Source: JBFHES01 sp041584015
GTDB lineage: Bacteria > Bacteroidota > Bacteroidia > Bacteroidales > M50B96
Assembly (NCBI GenBank): GCA_041584015.1
Contig: JBFHES010000116.1
Coordinates: 1-13,314 of the forward strand
Reading direction: 5' to 3'
Length of the DNA stretch: 13,314 nt
The position numbers and the translations under genes were made by a program. Under the pieces are notes generated by a model. That model worked only from the letters and a program-made list of their open reading frames with translations. It did not search any database and was not told the origin of the DNA. Shown here piece after piece: positions 6,261 through 13,314 of this stretch; within the stretch, counting starts at the first letter, position 1; the number at the start of each line of letters is the position of its first letter.

Positions 6261-7247
6261 CTAGAACCTTGGACATTTTATTGCTCCCCTTCTTACTTTT
6301 GTCTGACGACATGGTAATTGATAGGAGAAGGAAATCTCGTGCGCTCCCAAAGTTTCTTTCGACAATTTAGATACAGTAATATCATAACTGTATGATATCT
6401 TTAGTTGGTCCTGAACAAATCCAATTAATAATATAAATGCATCGTAATGGAAATCTAAATTTTGTCTCATCCAGAAACCAAAAGTAATTTCTTTACGCTG
6501 CAGATATAAACCATAATTCAACTGTTCAAAATCTAATTGACGCTGGTACATTAAATTTGGCGAAATCGCTAACTCACCTCGTTTAAAGCGTCTGCTTTGC
6601 AAAGGTATTTTAGATCCAAAATGGAATGTATACTTTCTTGGTAAAATAGCATCGCTACTATTATAAAATGATTCTTCAGGTTGTGTGAGGTGATGTACGG
6701 CAAAACCAAAATAATAGTTTCGACCATAACCTAAGGCACCAGCTGAAAAATCAAAATATCCAACATTATTAGCTTCTGATGGGATTTCGCTGGTTGCATG
6801 AATAACTCCATATAATGGATCAATCATGTCTGGAAAAATAAGTTTGTTCCAGTCAAGCACACGTTGATAGAATGAGGCTTGAAAACCACCAGTGATATTA
6901 AATGTATTGGACACTTTAATTGTATAGGCATATTGTGCATCAATTCCAGTGGTTGTGATGATACCATCTCCTTGATCATCTCTGGAAACCTGCAAACCAA
7001 CTCCACCCTGGATGGCTTTCACATAACCATCAACTGATGCGTTGAATGTCTTAAAGTTGTATCCTAAACCCGGCCATTGAGTTCTGTAATTCAACGACAA
7101 TTTTGGGCAAATTTCAGAACCAGCAAATGCAGGGTTTAAGTATAACCTATTGGCATAATACTGAGAATAATGTGGATCCTGCGCCAGCGTTGACCCAATC
7201 ACTGAAATTATTAGAATTGTTGTAAGTAGTATTTTATTTTTAATCAT
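6261..7247 (-). CDS. PorP/SprF-family type IX secretion outer-membrane protein
   Basis: This 328-residue protein has a signal peptide (1-22, cleavage after TLA, leaving Gln23 as first residue). The mature start QDPHYSQYYANRLYLNPAFAG is the hallmark of the PorP/SprF family. The remainder alternates amphipathic strands rich in Tyr and Phe, as in an outer-membrane beta-barrel of about 14 strands, with an aromatic C-terminus (CPRF). P. gingivalis PorP is needed for T9SS secretion; Flavobacterium SprF is needed for secretion of the adhesin SprB, and members often accompany cargo with type B C-terminal domains. No large adhesin gene is adjacent here, so its cargo or role is open. It is the first gene of a probable unit with gldJ and diverges from the PorU-like genes. 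Which paralogue type (PorP or SprF) cannot be decided. Confidence 0.88.
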   Translation of the reverse strand: MIKNKILLTTILIISVIGSTLAQDPHYSQYYANRLYLNPAFAGSEICPKLSLNYRTQWPGLGYNFKTFNASVDGYVKAIQGGVGLQVSRDDQGDGIITTTGIDAQYAYTIKVSNTFNITGGFQASFYQRVLDWNKLIFPDMIDPLYGVIHATSEIPSEANNVGYFDFSAGALGYGRNYYFGFAVHHLTQPEESFYNSSDAILPRKYTFHFGSKIPLQSRRFKRGELAISPNLMYQRQLDFEQLNYGLYLQRKEITFGFWMRQNLDFHYDAFILLIGFVQDQLKISYSYDITVSKLSKETLGAHEISFSYQLPCRQTKVRRGAIKCPRF

Positions 7248-7470
7248 TTCAATAAGTTCGTTTGAGCGTCCTTGTAAAACTACTTCGACATGTGCAATTA
7301 TACATAATTTTATTGAAAACTGCTATAATCAGGTTTTTCAAACCTTAATGCAATATTAACTATTTTTCCTGTCTATCTTTGTACGGGTGACCTAATATTT
7401 AACCAGTATGGCATAAAATTTATCGTTTTTAGTTTTTAGTCTTAGCTTTACCCATAGCAATCACAAGAAA
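7248..7470. promoter_or_regulatory. Divergent promoter region between PorP/SprF-gldJ and the PorU-like genes
   Basis: This 223-bp region must drive both T9SS units. On the plus strand TATCTTTG at 7374-7381 is an exact TAnnTTTG element, though no TTTG lies 19 bp upstream (the bases there are CAAT); it would give a leader of about 80 nt for the first PorU-like gene. On the minus strand the best candidate is TATAATTG (complement of 7295-7302), one mismatch from consensus, about 48 bp before the PorP/SprF ATG. A small inverted repeat AGGTTT-TTC-AAACCT (7331-7345) lies between the two start points and could be an operator, though it is short. Confidence 0.5.
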
Positions 7471-10400
7471 ATGAACATTTTAAAACTCAACATTTTATTA
7501 TTTATATTAATTTCAAATATAGGCTTTGGTCAAGTCGAAAAGCGCCAATTATTTATTGAATGGCAACCAAACCTTGTTGAACAACATAAAGTAAATAGCA
7601 TTCTTGAGTTAAGAGCAAAAAACACCTACACCTCGATTGATAATTTGCCCATATTCAACTTTAAAATAGCCTTACCTGAAGACTTAAACGAAGTAAATAC
7701 ATCCATAAGTTTCACGGTAACAAAACAACATACGCTAAACGGCACGGCACAAATTATAGCCATGCTACCAGACAACTATTCCTATGATTACAATATTTAT
7801 AAAGAACGCAATAAAAACTACCTTGTTGGAACAGTAATTCCAGTTGTAAAAAATGGAAGTGCTGCCTTAAAAATAGCTAGTACCATTACGCTTAACATTG
7901 GTAAAAAAACCAAACATTCCCTAAACTCTAAAACCGACAACTTCGATTTTAAAGCAGCTTCAATGCTCCAAGACGGCAAATGGATTAAAATGGCTGTCTC
8001 TGAATCGAATTTATTTCGCATCAGTTTTACAAACCTGGTTGATCTAGGATTTACAGACCCGCTGCAAGTTGCTGTATATGGGAATCCTACAGGTATGCTA
8101 CCGCGAATGAATATAGCTACAAATAGTGACGACTTAAATGAAATAAGTTCTTGGATTGACAGTGAATTTCTCTATTTCTATGCATACGGACCTACTTTGC
8201 TTGAATTTAACACTGACCAACAATTATTTGAACGCGCCCCTCATTTATACTCCAGTAAGGCCTATTATTATTTGGGTGAAAATAATAATGTAATTAACCG
8301 TGTAAAACTGGGTAACAGCACCAGTCAAAATCCAACACACATAATTAGTGAATACGATGCTTTCCATTTTCACGAAAACGATAGTCTTAATCTAATTAAT
8401 TCAGGAAGGATATGGCTAGGAGAACACTTTGATGCGACAATTAAAAAGAGTTTTCCTATCAACCTACCAAACCTAGTTAAGAATCAGGATATCACTCTTA
8501 CTACAAAAACCTACTGCAAATCAACATCAAATCTGGATCAGAACATAATGTCCGTTTTTCTTAATCAGGATCTTCTGCTTCTTGAATTAAGCCACTTACC
8601 CACTGAAGACAAACCAACAAGCCCTTATGCAACTGAGCAGAATGGCCAAGCTACCCTTCAGCCATCAACCGAAAGCTTCACTGTAGACTATATATTTTCT
8701 AAACCGAGCAATTATGCTGAGGCCTGGTTAGATTATTTTACTTTAAATTACAGATGCAAGCTTAGCTACGATAAGCCTTTTAGCTTTAGAGATATCAACA
8801 CTTTAGGATCACAAAACCTTGTACAATACGAAATAAACAATGCTCCTGAAAATGCCATTATTTGGGATGTAACAGATCCTTTTCATGTACAAATTAAACC
8901 AAGCAACCATATAAATGGTAAAGTGGTTTTTAAAGCTGAAGCTGCAGAACTCCGGGAGTATTTTGCTTTTTCAACCAATGACGAAATTAAGACACCTGAG
9001 CTAATTGGAGTTGTCGAAAATCAAAACTTACACGGTTTAGGACAAATTGAATACTTAATTATAAGCGCCAACGACTTTCTGGAATATGCCAATGAGCTCG
9101 CCACATTTCATAAAAGCAATGGTTTGCAAGTGGCTGTTACAACGCCTGAGAAAATCTACAATGAGTATTCAGCAGGAATGCCAGATATAAGCGCAATCAG
9201 AAACTTCATCCGATCGGTGTATCAAAACAATCAAAGTGAACCCAGTCTGAAATATGTTTTACTTTTGGGCGATGGCAGTTATGATAACCGTCCCGGGCAC
9301 TTTAATTCTGAAAAGTTCATTTTAAGCTATCAGTCGGCAAATTCGATGGTGCCAGTTCAATCCTTTGTCTCTGATGATTTTTTTGGACTGCTAGATGCCA
9401 ATGAAGGTGAATCTGACGGATTGTTGGACATTGGGATTGGGCGATTACCGGTTAGATCAAAACAGGAAGCTCAAACAATTATTAACAAGATAAAGCAATA
9501 CGCCAAACAAAGTACCGAAACAGAATGGCAGCAAAAAGTAGTTTTAATTGCCGATGATGAAGATAACAACATTCACCTTGATCAGGCAGAAAAATTAGCA
9601 CTTCAAATTGAAGAGAACAACAGCGAATACCTAATTGAGAAAATATACATAGATGCCTTTGCTGAAGAAACCACAAGTTTCGGCACCACGAATCCTGACG
9701 CCAACACAGCCATTAATGCAACAATAAATAGCGGTGCTTTAATTGTAAACTACACCGGACATGGCGGACCGTTTGGCCTAAGCACCGAGCGAGTTATCAA
9801 TGTAAACGATGTTGTTGCCTGGCACAACACCAATAAAACTCCTGTATTCATGACGGCCACCTGCGAGTTTAGTCAGTTTGATGATATTAACAACACATCA
9901 GCTGGTGAGCTTGCTCTCTTAAATAAGCAGGGCGGTGGAATCGCACTATTCAGCACTACCCGCAAGGTATATTCTACTCCGAACTTCATCCTGAATCAAA
10001 AATTCTATGACTATGTTTTTAGTGATTCCTTAACACGACTCGGAGACATAATGCGACAGACAAAAACTGCATCAGGATCAGGAATCAACAAAAGAAACTT
10101 CACCTTGTTGGGCGATCCGGCCCTAAAAATTAAAAACCCATCCAACAAAGTTGAAATCATTAGAATTAATGGTCAGCTATTGTCTGAGTTTACCGACACC
10201 TTATCGAAACTGGAATTAGTGCATCTGGATGGTCGTATTGTAAATAAACAACATGAAGTAGCTAATGATATTAATGGAATTCTTACCATTTCTATTTTTG
10301 GACAGGAAGATTTATTGACAACGCTAGGCAACAGCAACAATACATCAGCCAATTATGAGCAGTTCACTAATAAGATTGGCTCATTACAGGCGAATGTAGA

Positions 10401-11223
10401 AGAAGGTACCTGGACCTGTCAGGCTCTAATACCTCTTGATATTAGAGAGGAAATAGGAAAATGTAAGTTTCTATTTTATCTCTCGGCTTTAGAATCCGAA
10501 AGCAATGATGCCAATGGAGCATTAATGGGAATTCTAATGGGTGGCAACAATTCTCTTGTTCTTAATGATAACAAAGGCCCTACTATTAATGCATATCTAA
10601 ATACCACCTCATTCATCTCTGGTGATATTGTTGCCGGTAATCCAATTTTATACATAAATTTATTTGATTCGCTTGGCATTAATGCAACCTCTGTTGGGAT
10701 TGGACACGATATTACCTTAAGAATTGATTCAGGTGATCAGCTGCAGTTGAATCAGTTTTATGAGCCAGAACTGAATAATTTCATGGCCGGAAAGATAAAA
10801 TATGAACTTAATAATATCGCACCCGGGCAACATCATCTTACTATTCAAAGCTACGACCTTGCCAATAATCTTTCAGAAAAAACCTTAGCGTTTGAAGTTT
10901 CAAATACCATTGCGCCGGTAATTGAAAGAGCTTTTAATTATCCAAATCCGTTTGTGGAGACAACAAATTTTTATTTCACCCAAAACCTAAGCGCAGTAGA
11001 ATATATGGTTCAAATTAAAATCTTCACCGTATCAGGAAAACTTGTAAAAACTATTAACGAGCAGGTATATTGCGACAAGTTGCTCAGCCCTCCTATTTTC
11101 TGGGACGGATTAGATGATTTTAACAATCAGCTGGGCAGAGGGGTTTATTTGTATGAGCTGAGCATCAAATCCAGCCAGAACAAAAAGCACTCTATTTTAG
11201 AGAAACTTGTTATCCTCCAATAG
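7471..11223 (+). CDS. porU: PorU-family type IX secretion sortase (complete copy)
   Basis: This 1250-residue protein belongs to the gingipain-type C25 peptidases of the PorU family. PorU sits on the cell surface, cleaves the C-terminal sorting domain from T9SS cargo and transfers the cargo to A-LPS. Residues 1-20 are a signal peptide with Gln21 as first mature residue. A long beta-rich N-terminal part follows, with the PorU block GKWIKMAVSESNLFRIS. The C25 catalytic domain spans about 525-887, from VVENQNLHG through LLLGDGSYDNR and LDIGIGRLPV to FTLLGDPAL. The catalytic pair is H764 (NYTGHGG) and C798 (TATCEFSQFDD), a 34-residue spacing close to that of P. gingivalis PorU. Beta-sandwich sequence follows, then a C-terminal sorting-like domain from NYPNPF (1156-1161) to the end, including GRGVYLYEL. 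A second PorU-like gene begins 67 bp downstream; which copy is orthologous to known PorU is not settled. Confidence 0.9.
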   Translation: MNILKLNILLFILISNIGFGQVEKRQLFIEWQPNLVEQHKVNSILELRAKNTYTSIDNLPIFNFKIALPEDLNEVNTSISFTVTKQHTLNGTAQIIAMLPDNYSYDYNIYKERNKNYLVGTVIPVVKNGSAALKIASTITLNIGKKTKHSLNSKTDNFDFKAASMLQDGKWIKMAVSESNLFRISFTNLVDLGFTDPLQVAVYGNPTGMLPRMNIATNSDDLNEISSWIDSEFLYFYAYGPTLLEFNTDQQLFERAPHLYSSKAYYYLGENNNVINRVKLGNSTSQNPTHIISEYDAFHFHENDSLNLINSGRIWLGEHFDATIKKSFPINLPNLVKNQDITLTTKTYCKSTSNLDQNIMSVFLNQDLLLLELSHLPTEDKPTSPYATEQNGQATLQPSTESFTVDYIFSKPSNYAEAWLDYFTLNYRCKLSYDKPFSFRDINTLGSQNLVQYEINNAPENAIIWDVTDPFHVQIKPSNHINGKVVFKAEAAELREYFAFSTNDEIKTPELIGVVENQNLHGLGQIEYLIISANDFLEYANELATFHKSNGLQVAVTTPEKIYNEYSAGMPDISAIRNFIRSVYQNNQSEPSLKYVLLLGDGSYDNRPGHFNSEKFILSYQSANSMVPVQSFVSDDFFGLLDANEGESDGLLDIGIGRLPVRSKQEAQTIINKIKQYAKQSTETEWQQKVVLIADDEDNNIHLDQAEKLALQIEENNSEYLIEKIYIDAFAEETTSFGTTNPDANTAINATINSGALIVNYTGHGGPFGLSTERVINVNDVVAWHNTNKTPVFMTATCEFSQFDDINNTSAGELALLNKQGGGIALFSTTRKVYSTPNFILNQKFYDYVFSDSLTRLGDIMRQTKTASGSGINKRNFTLLGDPALKIKNPSNKVEIIRINGQLLSEFTDTLSKLELVHLDGRIVNKQHEVANDINGILTISIFGQEDLLTTLGNSNNTSANYEQFTNKIGSLQANVEEGTWTCQALIPLDIREEIGKCKFLFYLSALESESNDANGALMGILMGGNNSLVLNDNKGPTINAYLNTTSFISGDIVAGNPILYINLFDSLGINATSVGIGHDITLRIDSGDQLQLNQFYEPELNNFMAGKIKYELNNIAPGQHHLTIQSYDLANNLSEKTLAFEVSNTIAPVIERAFNYPNPFVETTNFYFTQNLSAVEYMVQIKIFTVSGKLVKTINEQVYCDKLLSPPIFWDGLDDFNNQLGRGVYLYELSIKSSQNKKHSILEKLVILQ

Positions 11224-11290
11224 ATAAAAAACTGTAATATTGAGCAATCAAAAACGGAATAACGCGTTTGATGATAAAATTCAAAGATCG

Positions 11291-13314
11291 ATGAATAGAA
11301 GATTAACAGCATACTCAGCCACGAAGCACCTGTTGGTGCTGGTTATTGCAATTCTAATATCAAGCATTTCCTTTTCTCAAATTAATTATGAGCAAGAAAT
11401 TACTTGGGACAAACTTCAGAAAAGAGACTACAATGGCGCAGAGTATTATGTCATTAGCCCGGTGAATGTTAATTTCTCTTTAAATGATCAGATGCTACCT
11501 GAGATACATGAGCTCATCTCAATTAACACTCAAAACACCGACGTTGAAAGTATAATAATAGATAGCAGGTTTGAGGTTCTAAGCGCTGATGAAAAGGATA
11601 AAATTAACAACCTATCGCTTATTAAAAATCAGCTCAAGATAAATTCATCCATTCAATATATTCGAAAGAAAGCATTTATTGAAATTAGCATCTTACCATT
11701 TCGTAAAAACCCCAGTACCGGTGAGCTAGAAAAACTCACTTATATTAAACTGGACTTAAAACCAAGTGGCGTTAAGAAAGCAAGAAGTTCTTCTTTAAAG
11801 GCACAGGCAAACTCCGTTCTAGCAAGTGGCAAATGGGTTAAAATTGCAGTTGATAAAGATGGTATCTATCAACTTACAAGCGATGAATTAAAGGACATGG
11901 GCTTCAATAGCCCTGCTAATGTGAAGGTATTTGGTAATCTGGGTGGTCTATTGCCATTGCAAAATAATGTTGCCAGTTGGGACGACTTAGAAGAAATTGC
12001 CATCCAGCGAAACAATGACCATATCTTGTTTTATGCGAAAGGTCCTGACAAATGGAACTATAATGCAACAACCGAGATGTACATTCAAGAGAACCATATC
12101 TACAGTGATAATTCATTCTACTTTTTAACTGAAGATGTTGGGATTGGTAAATCAATACTAAATGCTCCTTCGCCTGCTGGCGCAGCAAAATTGACGGTTA
12201 CTGCGTTCGACGATTACTTTTTTTATGAACCGGAAGACACCAACTTAATAAAATCGGGTCGCCAGTGGTATGGCGATGAATTCAATGTGCTCGAATCACG
12301 CGACTATCAATTCAACTTTCCGAACAGAACCAGCAATGAAGAACTACGAATTAAAGCTTCAGTAATCGCACGGTCAAGTTTAGCAAGTTCATTCGATATT
12401 TTATCAAACGGAACAACTGTTGAATATATTCCGAATATTGCACAGGTTAGTTTTGGTGAAAACAACACTTTTGCGAATAGCAAAATTTTAACATCTTCGT
12501 TTAGTAGTGCAGGCGACAACCTCACCATCACACTAAAATATAACAAACCTACTTCATCGGCCAAAGCCTGGTTAAACTACCTTACGCTAAATGCTCGAAG
12601 AAACTTAAGTTTTACGGGTTCTCAAATGTCTTTTAGAGATGTAAGATCAGTATCTTCAGGCCAGATAGCAGAGTTTAATATTACAAATTGCAACAGTGCC
12701 GTTCAGGTATGGAACGTTACCGACCCACTTAACAATACAAAAATAAGTACAAGCTTAAATGGCAGTAAACTGTCCTTTACGGTAGCTACCGATTCAATTC
12801 AGGAATTCATTTCATTCAATGGCTCATCCTATCTTACACCAACAGTTGTAGGTCTTGTTGAAAACCAGAATATCCACGGAAACAGCATTCCCGATTTAAC
12901 GATTATTGTACCTCCTAGATTCTTGCAGTATGCCGAAGAATTGGCGAAACTTCATGAAGACAACGATGGAATGAATGTGTTACTCGTAACTAACAAACAA
13001 GTATTTAACGAGTTTTCTTCAGGAATGCCAGACATTGCTGCCTTTAGAAATATGATGCGCATGTTCTACAATAGAGCATCTACGGAAAGTGAATTACCAA
13101 AATACTTGATGTTTTTTGGAGATGGCTCATACAATAACAAGACAGCAGCTGGAAACATTGATTTACTGATGACCTATCAAACGGCAAATTCACTCAATCC
13201 AATTTCTTCAATTTGTACCGACGACTTTTTTGGATATCTGGACGAAACTGAAGGTGATATTACTGGGAAAGTTGATATTGGCATTGGCCGTATTCCTGTG
13301 TCAACAGATGCTCA
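11291..13314 (+). CDS. porU: Second PorU-family type IX secretion sortase (5' part, cut by window edge)
   Basis: Open from the ATG at 11291 to the window edge (674 complete codons, no stop). The signal peptide is 1-29, with Gln30 as predicted first mature residue. The N-terminal block GKWVKIAVDKDGIYQLT, then VKVFGN, DDLEEIAI and ILFYAKGP, resembles what I recall of canonical PorU more closely than the upstream copy does. The C25 domain starts near 535 (VGLVENQNIHG, FSSGMPDIAAFRN, FFGDGSYNNK, TDDFFGYLDETEGD, VDIGIGRIPV). The window ends well before the expected catalytic His and Cys, so activity cannot be judged. It aligns block by block with the upstream PorU-like protein but is clearly diverged, so the duplication is old. 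The preceding gap is 67 bp with no terminator or TAnnTTTG element, so the two are probably one operon. An in-frame TTG at 11240 is possible, but the ATG gives a normal signal peptide. Confidence 0.88.
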   Translation, partial: MNRRLTAYSATKHLLVLVIAILISSISFSQINYEQEITWDKLQKRDYNGAEYYVISPVNVNFSLNDQMLPEIHELISINTQNTDVESIIIDSRFEVLSADEKDKINNLSLIKNQLKINSSIQYIRKKAFIEISILPFRKNPSTGELEKLTYIKLDLKPSGVKKARSSSLKAQANSVLASGKWVKIAVDKDGIYQLTSDELKDMGFNSPANVKVFGNLGGLLPLQNNVASWDDLEEIAIQRNNDHILFYAKGPDKWNYNATTEMYIQENHIYSDNSFYFLTEDVGIGKSILNAPSPAGAAKLTVTAFDDYFFYEPEDTNLIKSGRQWYGDEFNVLESRDYQFNFPNRTSNEELRIKASVIARSSLASSFDILSNGTTVEYIPNIAQVSFGENNTFANSKILTSSFSSAGDNLTITLKYNKPTSSAKAWLNYLTLNARRNLSFTGSQMSFRDVRSVSSGQIAEFNITNCNSAVQVWNVTDPLNNTKISTSLNGSKLSFTVATDSIQEFISFNGSSYLTPTVVGLVENQNIHGNSIPDLTIIVPPRFLQYAEELAKLHEDNDGMNVLLVTNKQVFNEFSSGMPDIAAFRNMMRMFYNRASTESELPKYLMFFGDGSYNNKTAAGNIDLLMTYQTANSLNPISSICTDDFFGYLDETEGDITGKVDIGIGRIPVSTDA

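Noticed and set aside
6824..7006. Minus-strand open frame of 60 codons inside the PorP/SprF gene
   Set aside because: It lies in another frame of a well-supported barrel gene, with no independent signals.
7425..7440. Short direct repeat of GTTTTTA units in the leader of the first PorU-like gene
   Set aside because: Two imperfect AT-rich copies are expected by chance in this base composition; no regulator site is recognisable.
9482..10679. Short antisense frames inside the first PorU-like gene (also at 7818-8021)
   Set aside because: The conserved catalytic domain and beta-rich C-terminal region lie on the plus strand; the antisense frames have no domain features.
11224..11290. Possible promoter or terminator between the two PorU-like genes
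   Set aside because: No TAnnTTTG element and no stem with a T run is present; the near-palindrome around ACGCGT is only six bases.
11916..12564. Two antisense frames of 85-90 codons in the second PorU-like gene
   Set aside because: The plus-strand frame is open across the entire stretch and matches PorU blocks; the antisense frames are shadows.

Overview
The window comes from a member of the Bacteroidota. Three observations support this: a cluster of type IX secretion/gliding genes (PorU, PorP/SprF and GldJ families), which are confined to this phylum; promoters with the phylum-specific form TTTG-N19-TAnnTTTG; and an absence of Shine-Dalgarno sequences before A/T-rich start regions. The order cannot be fixed from this window. 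GldJ together with PorU fits gliding or T9SS-using groups such as Flavobacteriales, Cytophagales or Marinilabiliales. The DNA is AT-rich throughout, and I see no insertion sequence, integrase, phage gene or CRISPR array.

Left part (1-3364). The minus strand carries the 5' part of a BatA-type membrane protein with a VWA-like domain, cut by the window edge. Next are two minus-strand tRNA-Ser genes (UGA, then CGA in transcription order) separated by a terminator-like hairpin. A 345-bp gap holds divergent promoters for the tRNAs and for the HU gene. On the plus strand follow HU, a strong terminator, a TrmH-type tRNA 2'-O-ribose methyltransferase, and a LytTR response regulator with its own promoter.

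Middle (3368-7247, minus strand). A PorP/SprF-family protein gene lies 25 bp upstream of gldJ. A terminator follows gldJ, then comes murF, which ends 3 bp from the convergent LytTR gene. GldJ is an outer-membrane lipoprotein of the gliding/T9SS apparatus. MurF adds D-Ala-D-Ala to the peptidoglycan precursor.

Right part (7471-13314, plus strand). Two full-size-looking PorU-family sortases (gingipain-type C25 peptidases) lie in tandem, transcribed away from the PorP/SprF-gldJ unit across a 223-bp divergent promoter region. The first (1250 codons) is complete and keeps the His/Cys pair. The second is cut by the window edge before its catalytic residues. The window therefore centres on a T9SS maturation locus (surface-protein sortase plus envelope scaffold parts), and the duplicated sortase is its most notable feature.
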